The notes beneath the pieces are model-generated. The model was not told the origin of the DNA. It was given only the letters and a program-made list of their open reading frames with translations, and searched no databases. The translations under genes were made by a program, and so were the position numbers. DNA of 39,402 bases from the NCBI GenBank assembly GCA_021783095.1, contig JAJXUG010000034.1, forward strand, positions 1 through 39,402, in the 5' to 3' direction. Shown piece after piece: positions 19,167 to 30,328 of the stretch. This stretch comes from Chloroflexota bacterium. Lineage in GTDB: Bacteria; Chloroflexota; Limnocylindria; Limnocylindrales; CSP1-4. Each line of letters begins with the position of its first letter. Within the stretch, counting starts at the first letter, position 1.

Positions 19167-20419
19167 ATGCAGGATGCCGTCATCGTCGGCGCCGCCAGGA
19201 CGGCGGTCGGGAAGGCCCCGAGGGGCGCCTTCCGCGAGACGCCCCCGGAGACACTGGCGGTCGCTGCCGTGCGCGAGGCGATGGCCCGCACCCCCGGGCT
19301 CGACCCGGCGGAGGTGGGGGACCTCGTCCTCGGCTGCGCCATGCCCGAGGGTGCCCAGGGCCTCAACGTCGCCCGTTACGTTGGGCTCGCGGCGGGCCTG
19401 CCGACGAGCACGTCGGCCATGACCGTCAATCGCTTCTGCGCTTCGGGCCTCCAGGCCCTGGCGCTCGCCACCCAGGCGGTCGCCTTCGGGACATCGGAGG
19501 TCGTCATCGCCGCGGGCATGGAGTCGATGAGCTCCGTGCCCATGACCGGCTGGCACTTCGACCCCGACCCCGGCCTCGCCGGCGAGTGGCCGGGGGCGTT
19601 CCTCAACATGGGCCTGACCGCGGAGGAGGTGGCCCAGCGCTTCGGCGTGGAGCGCGACGCCCAGGATGCCTGGGCGCTGCGGAGCCACCAGCGCGCCGCG
19701 GCTGCACAGGCCGCCGGCCGCTTCCGCGACGAGATCGTGCCCGTCCGCGCCCGGAGCACGCTGGTCGCCGATGGTCGTCCCACGGTTGGCGAGCGCGCCT
19801 TCGAGACCGATGAGGGCATCCGGGCGGACACGAGCGCCGAGCGCCTGGCCGCCCTCGCACCGGCCTTCCGCGTCGGCGGCAGCGTGACGGCCGGCAACAG
19901 CTCCCAGACGAGCGACGGGGCGGCCGCGCTCGTGGTCATGAGCGGGGCACGTGCGGCCCAGTTGGGCCTGACGCCGCTCGGGCGTCTCGTCAGCTACGCG
20001 ACCGTCGGCGTCGACCCCGAGATCATGGGCATCGGGCCGGTCGAGGCCATCCCGAAGGCGCTCGCCCAGGCCGGCATCGCACTCGGCGACCTGTCGGTCA
20101 TCGAGCTCAACGAGGCGTTCGCGGCGCAGGTCGTCGCGATCGTGCGCAAGCTCGGGCTCGACGAGGAGCGCACCAACCCCAACGGCGGCGCGATCGCGCT
20201 GGGCCATCCGCTCGGCGCGACCGGTGCCAAGCTGTCCGTCCAGGTGCTCTCGGAGCTCGCCCGCCGCGACGCGCGGTACGGCCTCGTGACGATGTGCGTC
20301 GGGGGCGGGCAGGGCGCAGCCGGGGTCATCGAATGGCTGGGCGGGCGCCAGCCGGTCCGCGAGCACGACGCGTCGGGCGAAGGCGAGCCGACCAACCAGT
20401 CGACGAAGGAGGCGGCGCG

Positions 20420-20423
<4 letters not shown>
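19167..20423 (+). CDS. fadA: Acetyl-CoA acyltransferase (3-ketoacyl-CoA thiolase)
   Basis: The 418-residue thiolase performs the last step of the cycle, cleaving 3-ketoacyl-CoA with CoA to acetyl-CoA and a shortened acyl-CoA. The nucleophilic Cys91 sits in NRFCASGLQA. The other catalytic motifs are NEAFAAQ, GHPLGATGA (His) and CVGGGQGAA (second Cys) in the last quarter. A non-conserved, hydrophilic tail of about 25 residues extends beyond the usual end (GVIEWL). Its stop overlaps the acyl-CoA dehydrogenase start by four bases (ATGA), and AAGGAGG for that gene lies within the tail codons, which may be why the tail is kept. Confidence 0.95.
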
Positions 20424-22222
<1,799 letters not shown>

Positions 22223-22263
22223 ACGGAGACGAGGCAGAGCGGCAAGCTCCACGGAGGCGGCAG

Positions 22264-24045
22264 ATGGACGCAGTGCACATGCCGAACGAGGCATCGGGGG
22301 GCCTGGGCAGTCGGCTGCCGGTTCCCGAGCGGACCTGGCTGGCGCAGTACGACCCGGGCGTGCCCGCCGAGGTGGAGATCCCGGAGGTCACGGTCGACGC
22401 CCTGCTGCGGCACTCGGCCGCCGAGTTCCCGGCCCGCGCGGCGCTCGCCTTCTTCGGCAGGGAGACCTCGTTCGCCGAGCTGGACCGGCAGGTCGACCTG
22501 TTCGCGGGGTTCCTGCAGCGCAACGGGCTCGGCCCGGGCGACTGCGTGAGCCTCCACCTGCCCACCTGCCCGGCGTTCGTGGTGGCCTTCCTCGGCACCC
22601 TTCGGGCAGGGTGCATCGCCGCGCCGATGAGCCCGCTGCTCGTCGAGCGCGAGCTCGAGGGCCTGCTGGGCCAGACGCGGCCGCGCCTGTCGGTCGTGAT
22701 GGACGTGCTCGCCCCGCGCGTGAGGTCCGCCCGCGAGGCCCTGGGCGAGGTCCTGCGGACCCCGACCGGCCTGTCGGGCATCATCGCCACTGGCCTGCAG
22801 GATTCGATGCCGGCCCCGATCCGCTGGCTGTACCCGATCAAGGCGCGTCGCGAGGGCCGCTGGCACCCCGTGCCGCACACGCCAGAGACGCCGAACCTGT
22901 TCCGCCTCGTGACTGCGGCGTCGTCGCCCGCCACGACCGTCCGCGTCGACTCGCCGGCGCGCCCGGCCGACCCGGCCGTGTTCCAGGGCACGGGCGGCAC
23001 GACCGGCCTGCCCAAGGAAGCCGTGCTGACCCACCGGAACCTGGTCGCGAACGCGGTCCAGTGCCAGGCCGTCATGGCCGGTGAGCACGGGGAGGCGAGC
23101 GCAGTGCTCTGCACGCTCCCCTTCTTCCACATCTACGGGCTGACCGTGGCGATGAACTTCGCCCTCGTGATCGGCGCGACGCAGGTGCTCCTGCCCAAGC
23201 CCGACCCGGAGATGACGCTCAAGGCCATCGACCGGTACCACCCGCGCTACTTCCCGGGCATCCCGTCGTTCTACGCCGCGCTCCTCGCCCAGCCCGACCT
23301 CGGCCGCCACGACCTGCGCTCGATCGAGGCGTGCATCAGCGGCGCCGCGCCGCTGCCGGGCCCGGTCCAGGAGCAGTTCGAGGCGCTCACCGGGGGTCGC
23401 CTGTGCGAGGGGTACGGGCTGACGGAGGCGAGCCCTGTGACCCACGTCAATCCAGTCCGCGGAGGCGGCCGGCACGGCACCATCGGGCTGCCCCTGCCCG
23501 GGACGGACGCCTGCCTGGTCGACCTCGCAACGGGGGACCGCGTCCGCGAGGCCGGTCAGGTCGGCGAGCTGTGGGTCCGCGGGCCGCAGGTGATGTCCGG
23601 CTACTACGAGCGGCCGGGGGAGACCGAGCGGATCCTGCGCGAGGGCTGGCTCCACACCGGCGACCTCGCCACGATGGACGCCGACGGGTACTTCTCGATC
23701 GTCGGGCGGATCAAGGACCTGATCATCGTGTCGGGCGCCAACGTCTACCCGCGCGAGGTCGAGGAGGTGCTGATGCTGCACCCCGCGGTGGACGACACGG
23801 TCGTGATCGGGATCCCGAGCCAGCAGAAGGGCCAGGTGCCCAAGGCGTTCGTCGTCCTCAAGGCCGGCGCCGCCGCCACGGAGGCCGAGCTCAAGGAGTT
23901 CTGCACCGCGAACCTCGCGTCCTACAAGCGGCCCGCCTCGATCGAGATCCGGGCCAGCCTGCCGCGGTCATTCGTGGGCAAGGTCCTGCGCCGCGAGCTG
24001 ATCGCGGACCAGGCCGCCGGGACGACCGACACGACGGCGTCCTGA
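22264..24045 (+). CDS. fadD: Long-chain acyl-CoA synthetase (LcfA/FadD-like)
   Basis: The 593-residue ANL enzyme would activate fatty acids for the preceding enzymes. Motifs in order: the P-loop FQGTGGTTGLPKEAVLTHRN near 240, PFFHIYGLTVAMNF near 287, CEGYGLTEASPV near 381, EGWLHTGDLATMDADGYF near 462, and the end motif LPRSFVGKVLRREL with the catalytic lysine. In the P-loop the residue after the conserved Pro-Lys is Glu instead of the usual Gly, which is worth checking. The N-terminus WLAQYDPGVP and FPARAALAFFGRETSFAELD resemble Bacillus LcfA. GGAGG lies before ATG 22264. It is the last gene of the operon; nothing is recognised in the 91 bases before the convergent SIS gene. Confidence 0.94.
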   Translation: MDAVHMPNEASGGLGSRLPVPERTWLAQYDPGVPAEVEIPEVTVDALLRHSAAEFPARAALAFFGRETSFAELDRQVDLFAGFLQRNGLGPGDCVSLHLPTCPAFVVAFLGTLRAGCIAAPMSPLLVERELEGLLGQTRPRLSVVMDVLAPRVRSAREALGEVLRTPTGLSGIIATGLQDSMPAPIRWLYPIKARREGRWHPVPHTPETPNLFRLVTAASSPATTVRVDSPARPADPAVFQGTGGTTGLPKEAVLTHRNLVANAVQCQAVMAGEHGEASAVLCTLPFFHIYGLTVAMNFALVIGATQVLLPKPDPEMTLKAIDRYHPRYFPGIPSFYAALLAQPDLGRHDLRSIEACISGAAPLPGPVQEQFEALTGGRLCEGYGLTEASPVTHVNPVRGGGRHGTIGLPLPGTDACLVDLATGDRVREAGQVGELWVRGPQVMSGYYERPGETERILREGWLHTGDLATMDADGYFSIVGRIKDLIIVSGANVYPREVEEVLMLHPAVDDTVVIGIPSQQKGQVPKAFVVLKAGAAATEAELKEFCTANLASYKRPASIEIRASLPRSFVGKVLRRELIADQAAGTTDTTAS

Positions 24046-24136
24046 GCCGCGATGGACTCCGCCGTCCTTGGGACGCGGGTCGTGCCGGCCGCGGGGCCGT
24101 CGTATCGCCCAGCACCCAGGTCGCAGGGGGTCGTCA

Positions 24137-25216
24137 TCAACGCGTGAGGGTGATCTTGCTGATGCTCCGCGGCGTCTCCGGATCGTCGCCTCGGGCGAGC
24201 GCGAGGTGATAGGTGAAGAGCTGTGCCGGGATGATGCTCACGATCGGCATGAGCCAGTCGGGCAAGCCTGCGATCGCGTCGTCACGCCGGTCGCTGGAGC
24301 GCCCGTCCGTCGACAGGCCGACCACGTCGGCTCCGGCGGGCAATCCGTCAAAGCGATCGGCGATCACCAGGAGGGTCGCGCCGAGCTCGTCGTGGAGCCG
24401 GGCGAGCAGGGTGAGCACGTCCGCGCGGGCTCTTCCGGACGGTGCAATGGCGAGGACCGGCAGGCCCGGCTCCGCGACCGCGATCGGCCCGTGCTGGAAG
24501 TCGGCGGCGGAGTACGCGTCAGCGAAGAGGTATGTGAGTTCCTTGAGCTTGAGCGCCCATTCGAGCGCGGTCGCGTACTCGTAGCCGCGCCCGAGCACGA
24601 TGCACGCGCGCATCTCGCGCAGGCGGGCGGCCGCCCGCCAGGTATCCGCCTCGACGTCCAGCGCGTCGCGCATCGCTCTGGGAACTCGGGCCAGCGTCTC
24701 GCGGGCGGCGACGGCTCCGTCACGGAGCACGGTCGACAGGAGGGCCAGCACGAGGAGCTCGGCCGTGTACGTCTTGGTGGCAGCGACTGCCCGCTCGGGC
24801 CCGGCCGCGACATCGATCACCCACTCGGCGGCGACCGCGAGCGGTGAGGATCGGTCGTTCGTGACGGCGAGAGTCAGCGCGTCCTGGCGACGACCCTCCT
24901 CGATCACGCCAACGACATCCGGGGAGCGGCCCGACTGCGAGATCCCGATCACGAGCGCGCGCCGCAGTCGTGGTCGTGCCCCGTAGATCGACAGGAGCGA
25001 TGGTGCCGCCAGCGCGACCGGGAGGTCGTTGCGCGTCCCGAAGACGTACTGGGCGTACACGCCGGCGTGATCGGACGTTCCTCGGCCGGCGATCAGGACG
25101 AACTCGATCTCCCGCGACTGGATCGCCTTCGCGATCGCCTCGATCACCGGCAGGCTCGTCTCCAGCAGCCCGGTCGCAACGTTTGGCTGTTCGAGGATCT
25201 CATCCCTCATTCCCAT
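24137..25216 (-). CDS. Double-SIS-domain sugar-phosphate isomerase-like protein (GlmS isomerase-domain family)
   Basis: The 359-residue protein matches the isomerase half of glucosamine-6-phosphate synthase without the glutaminase domain. It starts MGMRDEILEQPNVATGLL, then the first SIS domain (VLIAGRGTSDHAGVYAQYVF near 40, GISQSGRSPDVVGVI near 93, TNDRSSPLA near 118, KTYTAELL). The second contains LGRGYEYATALEWALKLKEL near 210 and DFQHGPIAVAE near 243. Relatives include AgaS-type and GlmS-like deaminases/isomerases acting on amino sugar phosphates. It has no recognisable operon partner. ATG 25216 or 25210 are both possible, with only weak ribosome binding sites. Confidence 0.88.
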   Translation of the reverse strand: MGMRDEILEQPNVATGLLETSLPVIEAIAKAIQSREIEFVLIAGRGTSDHAGVYAQYVFGTRNDLPVALAAPSLLSIYGARPRLRRALVIGISQSGRSPDVVGVIEEGRRQDALTLAVTNDRSSPLAVAAEWVIDVAAGPERAVAATKTYTAELLVLALLSTVLRDGAVAARETLARVPRAMRDALDVEADTWRAAARLREMRACIVLGRGYEYATALEWALKLKELTYLFADAYSAADFQHGPIAVAEPGLPVLAIAPSGRARADVLTLLARLHDELGATLLVIADRFDGLPAGADVVGLSTDGRSSDRRDDAIAGLPDWLMPIVSIIPAQLFTYHLALARGDDPETPRSISKITLTR

Positions 25217-25419
25217 CGGTCTGGCCTCATCTTGGGTCGCGTCGAGGTTGGCGAAGCGACCGGCGAGCCTTCTGTGCATATCGGGCGGAGCGCCAGAGAT
25301 CGTGGCCGCGGGACGCCCGCCCTGAATCGGCAGGGCGTATCGTAGCCGCCCTGTCAGGGCTAGGTCCGCGGCTCGGACGATCGGCCAAGAACAGGAGATC
25401 GGGCTGCCGGTGCTGTCCG

Positions 25420-25525
25420 TCTGGGTGCGGGTGAGGACCTGGTCGGCTGGCCGCGCGAAGAACTCCAGCAACGCGGACTGGCGCCCGGCGAGGCTGAGCT
25501 CCCGCGACCCGAACGTCGCCCCCAA
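25420..25525 (-). pseudogene. Possible winged-helix (OmpR-type) fragment in a 540-base gene-free stretch
   Basis: In the frame just upstream of the SIS gene, about 30 codons encode ATFGSRELSLAGRQSALLEF followed by FARPADQVLTRTQ. This resembles the start of an OmpR-type winged-helix output domain (RELSLT-x-E-x-x-LLEFF---P-x-QVLTR). Nothing before or after it continues the domain. The rest of 25217-25754 has no recognisable gene, RNA or repeat. The fragment is too short for certainty. Confidence 0.3.
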
Positions 25526-25754
25526 GGGCCAGAACGTCGACCACCAGTTCGACGGCCAGGAGCAACCAGCGACGACCGCTTGAACGTGCGGGCCGACGAT
25601 GTCGGAGGACGGATCCGGTCCGCACGCTGGACGCCGCCACCCCAGGGGCGCCGCAGGCGGCGCTCGTCGAAGACCGAGCGGACGACCTCCGGTTCACGGC
25701 CGACGGGGCTCCGCATCGACCCGCGGACAGGCGGGAGCGGGCCGGCGCTCACAC

Positions 25755-26618
25755 CTACTCCCCTCCTGTCTCGACCCTCGCGCCGGCGCGGTCCGTCAGC
25801 CCTGGCGCTAGGCGCCCGATGGCCACGAGCAGTCCCTGGATCAACGCCTCGGGACGTGGCGGACAGCCGGGCACGAACACGTCGACCGGCAGGACGTCGG
25901 CGATCCCGTCGCGCCCGGCGTAGGACCCGGCGAACACGCCGCCGCTGATCGCGCAGGCCCCGACCGCGACGACGAGCCGCGGTTCGGGCATGGCCTCGTA
26001 CGTCCGCCGCGCGGCCGCCTCGAGGTTGCGGGTCATGATCCCCGTAACCAGGAGCAGGTCGGCATGGCGGGGCGAGGCGACGAAGTCGATCCCCAGGCGC
26101 TGGACGTCGTGGTACGGGTTGAGGAGCGCCGCGATCTCCCAGTCGCAGCCGTTGCACGAGCCGGCGTCGAGGTGGCGGACGTGGAGCGAGCGGCTGAGCG
26201 CCTTCCAGATCGCCCGGCGGAGACGCGGCGCGGCGAGCAGCTCATCGGCCGCCACCCCGGGGATCTCCGCCGTCACGGCTTCGCCTCTCCAGGCGCGCCC
26301 GATCGCGAGGTCGGCGCGGTCGCGAGCCGCCAGCTCGATCCGGCGGCCGAGCCTGATCGCGTCGCGCGGGCAGGCCCGCTCGCACGCGCCGCAGAAGATG
26401 CAGGCGCCGGCGTCGAGCGTCCAGAGCGACCCCGACAGCGAGATTGCGCCGGTCGGGCACGCGCCGACGCAGGCGGCGCTGCCGTCGCAGCGGACGGGGT
26501 CGAGCTCGGGGAGGCCCCGTGCCGCCGCCGGGAGGTCCGGCGGGGCGTCCGGGTAGCGGCTTGTGACCGGCCGAGACCGGAGCGGGCGGAGGACGCGGTC
26601 GAAGACGTCGAAGGGCAT
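25755..26618 (-). CDS. Hydrogenase small subunit fused to a 2x[4Fe-4S] ferredoxin domain (HycF-HycG / HyfH-HyfI type)
   Basis: The 287-residue protein combines two subunits that are separate in E. coli hydrogenase-3. Residues about 35-95 form a ferredoxin domain: the second cluster motif CIFCGACERACP (Cys73, 76, 79, 83) is complete, while the first, CDGSAACVGACP, has Ser47 where the second cysteine is expected. Residues about 145-270 are NuoB/HycG-like, with proximal-cluster ligands Cys155 and Cys158 in SCNGCD, Cys222 in GACAISGG and Cys252 in PGCPPRPE. It would pass electrons between the ferredoxin side and the NiFe subunit HycE. The ATG lies two bases after the large-subunit stop. It is the last gene of the operon. 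Confidence 0.9.
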   Translation of the reverse strand: MPFDVFDRVLRPLRSRPVTSRYPDAPPDLPAAARGLPELDPVRCDGSAACVGACPTGAISLSGSLWTLDAGACIFCGACERACPRDAIRLGRRIELAARDRADLAIGRAWRGEAVTAEIPGVAADELLAAPRLRRAIWKALSRSLHVRHLDAGSCNGCDWEIAALLNPYHDVQRLGIDFVASPRHADLLLVTGIMTRNLEAAARRTYEAMPEPRLVVAVGACAISGGVFAGSYAGRDGIADVLPVDVFVPGCPPRPEALIQGLLVAIGRLAPGLTDRAGARVETGGE

Positions 26619-26620
26619 CG

Positions 26621-28195
26621 TCAGCGGTCCGAGCAGGCGTAGCAGAGCTCGAAGCTCTTGTTGATCAGCGGGAAGTCCGGGACGAGGTTGCCGGGGACCG
26701 CGGCGGCGACCACCGGCCAGTTGGCGAAGGAGGCCGACCGCAGGCGGAGCCGGTCGACCGTCGCGTCGGCACCGGCGCGCAGCCAGACCCAGGACGCACC
26801 CCGAGGTCCCTCCACCGCCCCCAGGGCCGATTCCCCGGCGGCGGGGACTGCCGCGAGCGGCGTGTCGATCGGGCCCGCCGGCAGCCGGCCCACGGCCTCG
26901 CGGATGAGCCTGAGCGATTCGTGTGCCTCCTGGGCGCGCACGTGGAAGCGCGCGGCGACGTCCCCAGTCGACGCGGTGACGAGCCCGACGTCGAGCTCGT
27001 CGTACGCGGCGTATGGCCGGTCGCGGCGCAGGTCGTGCCCGAGGCCGCTCGCCCGCGCGGCGACACCGAGCGCCCCGAGCGCCTCGGCGACGTGGTCGCT
27101 GACGACCCCCGTGCCGTGGAAGCGGGCCATGACGCCCTCGGAGCGCACGATCGACCGGACCGCCGACGCGAGCTCGACGCCGATGGCGTCGAGGGTCTCG
27201 GGCAGCGCGGCCAGGCCGGCCGGATCGAGGTCGGCCACGAGGCCGCCGGGGGCGACCACCCCTGTCAGGTAGCGGTGGCCGGTCAGCGCGTCGTTCGCGC
27301 GGACCAGGCGCTCCTTGAGCCAGCCGAGCCGCGAGACGGCTGGCTGGAAGCCGATCCCGGCGCAGATGTTGCCGAGGTCGCCGACGTGGTTGTAGAGGCG
27401 CTCGAGCTCCGCGACCAGGACCCGAGCCCAGCGGGCGCGCGGCGGGACCGCCGTGCCGGTCAGGGTCTCGACGGCCTGCGAGTACGCCAGCGCATGGGTC
27501 ACGGTGCACACCCCGCACGCCCGCTCGACGATCGGCAGCGCCCCCGCGAACGAGTGGCCCTCGACGAGCTTCTCCAGCCCGCGGTGCACGAACCCGAGCC
27601 GGGCGTCGAGGTGCAGGACTCGCTCGCCGATCGCCGAGAAGCGGAAGTGGCCGGGTTCGATGACCCCGGCGTGGATGGGCCCGACCGGGAGCTGGTAGAC
27701 GCCCTCCCCGTGGACCTCGAAACTGACGAGGTGGCGCGCGGCGTCGGGCGGCCGGACGTCGGCCGCGGCGTCCTTGCGCAGCGGGTGGTAGCCGCGCGGC
27801 CAGCGCTCGTGGAGGACGAGCCGACGCGGATCCGGATGACCGACCGGCACGATCCCGAGCAGGTCCTTTGCCTCGCGCTCGTCCCAGTGCGCGGCCGGCA
27901 CGAGCGAGCTGATCGACCGGTACGACGGCTCCGCCAGCGGCAGGCCCGCCCGGAGCCGGATGAGACCGCCGTCCGGCCCGGCGGCGATCGCCTCGACCGC
28001 CAGGCCGTCGCCCCCGACGGAACGCTCGTCGAGACCCACGAGCATGACGAACCGGCCGCCCGCGGCCACGGTGTCCGCGACGCGCGGGCCTAGGGCGTCG
28101 GGCGCGACGGGCTCCACCGCCCCGTTCCGGGCCGCGGCAGATGCCTGGCCCGAAGCGACCGATGCGGCGCCCCTGGCCTCCAGCGGCTCAGCCAC
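26621..28195 (-). CDS. hycE: Group 4 [NiFe]-hydrogenase large subunit (HycE/HyfG-like, NuoC-NuoD fusion)
   Basis: The 524-residue protein has an N-terminal NuoC-like part (about 70-145: HWDEREAKDLLGI) and a NuoD-like part beginning VGPIHAGVIEPGHFRF near 171. The L1 motif RACGVC supplies Cys227 and Cys230, and the extreme C-terminus LCYACSDR supplies Cys518 and Cys521, so all four NiFe ligands are present. The usual Asp-Pro before the last pair is replaced by Glu-Leu. The protein stops three residues after Cys521, so it lacks the C-terminal peptide that hydrogenase proteases remove. The GTG start overlaps hyfF by eight bases. It would sit on the cytoplasmic side of the membrane arm. Confidence 0.9.
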   Translation of the reverse strand: MAEPLEARGAASVASGQASAAARNGAVEPVAPDALGPRVADTVAAGGRFVMLVGLDERSVGGDGLAVEAIAAGPDGGLIRLRAGLPLAEPSYRSISSLVPAAHWDEREAKDLLGIVPVGHPDPRRLVLHERWPRGYHPLRKDAAADVRPPDAARHLVSFEVHGEGVYQLPVGPIHAGVIEPGHFRFSAIGERVLHLDARLGFVHRGLEKLVEGHSFAGALPIVERACGVCTVTHALAYSQAVETLTGTAVPPRARWARVLVAELERLYNHVGDLGNICAGIGFQPAVSRLGWLKERLVRANDALTGHRYLTGVVAPGGLVADLDPAGLAALPETLDAIGVELASAVRSIVRSEGVMARFHGTGVVSDHVAEALGALGVAARASGLGHDLRRDRPYAAYDELDVGLVTASTGDVAARFHVRAQEAHESLRLIREAVGRLPAGPIDTPLAAVPAAGESALGAVEGPRGASWVWLRAGADATVDRLRLRSASFANWPVVAAAVPGNLVPDFPLINKSFELCYACSDR

Positions 28196-29666
28196 GGCCG
28201 CCCCCGAGAACGAGCACGACCTGGTTGAGCGCCGCCGCGAGCGGCGAGGGCGTCCAGAGCCCGGCGACGACGACGACCGTGAGGGGGACCCCGAGGAGCA
28301 GCGCCCAACGATGCGAGGCCGGAGGTCCTTCCGCGGGGCGTCCGGGGGGGCCCACCGACACCCGGATCACGTGGAAGAGGAGGCCCGCCACCGCCAGCGC
28401 GAGGATTGCGGCCGCGGCTCCCGCGGCCAGGCCCCAGCCCGCCTGCACACCGCCCAGGAGGATCGCGATCTCCGCGACGAAGATCCCCGACGGCGGCAAT
28501 CCGGAAAGCGCGAGCGCGGCCACCACGAGAGCCCGACCGTCGGCCGGCGAGCGGGCGAGACTGCCTCCCAGCCGCCCTATCCGGCGGCTCCCGCGTTCGG
28601 CGACGAGCCGTCCCGCGGCGAGGAAGACGGTCGACTTGGCCAGGCCGTGGCTGAACAGGTGGAGAGTGAGGCCGAGCAGCGCCAGGTGGCCCCCGAAGCC
28701 GAGGGCGAGCGTCGCCAGCCCGAGGTGCTCGATCGAGGAGTAGGCGAGGAGGCGCTTGAGGTCGCCCTGGGCGACGATGAACGGGAGCGCCGTCGCGAGA
28801 CTGAGGAGCCCGAAGACGACCAGCAGGGTCGACGAGAAGGCAGGCCCGAGGGTGGCGACGGTGATGAGGTGGAAGCGGGCGAGCGCGTACAGGGCGACCG
28901 CCAGTGCCGCCCCCGAAAGGAGCGACGAGATCGGGCTCGGGGCCTGGCTGTGCGCATCGGGCAGCCAGAAATGGAACGGCACGAGGCCTGCCTTCGTGCC
29001 GTAGCCTGCCAGGGCGAAGATGAAGGCCAGACGGGCGAGGCCCGGATCAAGTCGCGGTGCGAGTTCGGTGAGCCGGGTCCAGGCAAGCGCGTCGCTCATC
29101 TCGCCGAGCCCGCCGACCGACGAGGCGTACAGGAGCAGGGTCCCGAGGAGGGCGAAGCCGATCCCGATCGAGCCCAGGATGAGGTACTTCCAGGCGGCCT
29201 CGATCGCGGTCGGCGTCCGGGCGAAGCCGACCAGGAGCGCCGACACGATCGTGGTCGCCTCGATGCCGACCCACAGGAGCCCGAGGTTGTCGAGGAGCGG
29301 GACGACCGCGAGCGCAGTCGCGAACCACAGGAGCAGCGCGTAGTAGCGGCCCGTGTCGTTTGGTCGGAGCCGCCCGGCGGCTCGCTCGTGGGCGAGATGC
29401 CCCGGTGAGCCGGCAAGGGCGACGGTGGCGACCACGAGGACGAGTGCCAGCACGTAAGCGCCGAGCGCGTCGACCACGACCAGGCCGCCGAACGCCCCAA
29501 GCGGACCCTCGACGAAGACGCGCGCGGCGAGGAGGAGCCCGGCCGCGAGCGCGGTCACGAAGCCGAGCGCCGCGAGGCGACCGGCACGCCGGTCGTCGGC
29601 GAACCAGGCGAGGGCGCCGGCAGCGGTCGGGGCGACGACGATCAGCGCGGCGAGCAGCTCCGTCAT
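28188..29666 (-). CDS. hyfF: Hydrogenase membrane subunit, antiporter-like (HyfF/HycQ)
   Basis: The 492-residue polytopic protein belongs to the NuoM/NuoN/Mrp antiporter-like family (proton_antipo_M). Key segments are LLWVGIEATTIVSALLVGF near 129, carrying the conserved glutamate, and GYGTKAGLVPFHFWLPDAHS near 222 with the conserved lysine and histidine. QGDLKRLLAYSSIEHLGL near 300 follows. It is expected to translocate protons or sodium ions, coupled to the redox reaction. The ATG overlaps the hyfE stop by four bases, and its own end overlaps hycE by eight bases. Length is close to E. coli HyfF (526). Confidence 0.9.
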   Translation of the reverse strand: MTELLAALIVVAPTAAGALAWFADDRRAGRLAALGFVTALAAGLLLAARVFVEGPLGAFGGLVVVDALGAYVLALVLVVATVALAGSPGHLAHERAAGRLRPNDTGRYYALLLWFATALAVVPLLDNLGLLWVGIEATTIVSALLVGFARTPTAIEAAWKYLILGSIGIGFALLGTLLLYASSVGGLGEMSDALAWTRLTELAPRLDPGLARLAFIFALAGYGTKAGLVPFHFWLPDAHSQAPSPISSLLSGAALAVALYALARFHLITVATLGPAFSSTLLVVFGLLSLATALPFIVAQGDLKRLLAYSSIEHLGLATLALGFGGHLALLGLTLHLFSHGLAKSTVFLAAGRLVAERGSRRIGRLGGSLARSPADGRALVVAALALSGLPPSGIFVAEIAILLGGVQAGWGLAAGAAAAILALAVAGLLFHVIRVSVGPPGRPAEGPPASHRWALLLGVPLTVVVVAGLWTPSPLAAALNQVVLVLGGGRG

Positions 29667-30328
29667 CCGCGCAGGCTCCGCAGCTCGTCGGTCGAGGTGC
29701 TGCCCAGGACGTCGAGCATCCGGCGCGCGTAGACCCAGGCGACGACGACGGCGATGAGCAGGTCGAACAGGACCCCGAGCTCGACGACGAATGGCATCCC
29801 GTACGTCAGCGCGAATGCCGTGAGGGCGATCCCGTTCTCGAAGACGAGGAGGCCGACGACGAGCGAGAGCGCCTTGCGGCGGGTCATGATGATGAGCAGG
29901 CCGGTTAGCACCGTGGCAATTGCGGCCGGCAGGCCCCGGCCTGCAGCCACGCTCGCCCCGACGAATGCCCCGTTCGCGGCCGCACTCGCGACAAACACGA
30001 TCGCGACCGCGGCGACGAGCGATGCGTGCCGGCCGAGCAGCGGATGCCGCTCCTGCCGGACGGGAGAGCGACGAAGGATCGAGCCGAGCACGAACGGCAC
30101 GACGACTCCCTTGGCCCCGACCGCCAGCAGGCCGCCTATCACGAGGTGGCCGGCACCGGTGGCCAGCCCCACGCTGATCGCCGCCACGCCGGTGAGGGCC
30201 GACTGGAGAGCAACGAGCCAGATCGCCCGACCGATCGAGCGCGTCGCGGCCAGTCCGACGCCGAGGAGGACGATCGCCGCCGCGCACGCGTCGACGAGCT
30301 GGCCGGCGGTCCGCAGGTCGATCGTCAT
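29663..30328 (-). CDS. hyfE: Hydrogenase membrane subunit HyfE/HycP (NuoK-like)
   Basis: The 221-residue protein has six to seven hydrophobic segments. The C-terminal half resembles NuoK/MrpC: IIMTRRKALSLVVGLLVFEN near 147, with a membrane-embedded glutamate, then GIALTAFALTYGMPFVVELG. These features and its position between hycD and hyfF identify it as the HyfE/HycP subunit. Start and stop overlap both neighbours by four bases (ATGA), so all subunits are translationally coupled and likely made in equal amounts. E. coli HyfE has 216 residues. Confidence 0.88.
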   Translation of the reverse strand: MTIDLRTAGQLVDACAAAIVLLGVGLAATRSIGRAIWLVALQSALTGVAAISVGLATGAGHLVIGGLLAVGAKGVVVPFVLGSILRRSPVRQERHPLLGRHASLVAAVAIVFVASAAANGAFVGASVAAGRGLPAAIATVLTGLLIIMTRRKALSLVVGLLVFENGIALTAFALTYGMPFVVELGVLFDLLIAVVVAWVYARRMLDVLGSTSTDELRSLRG

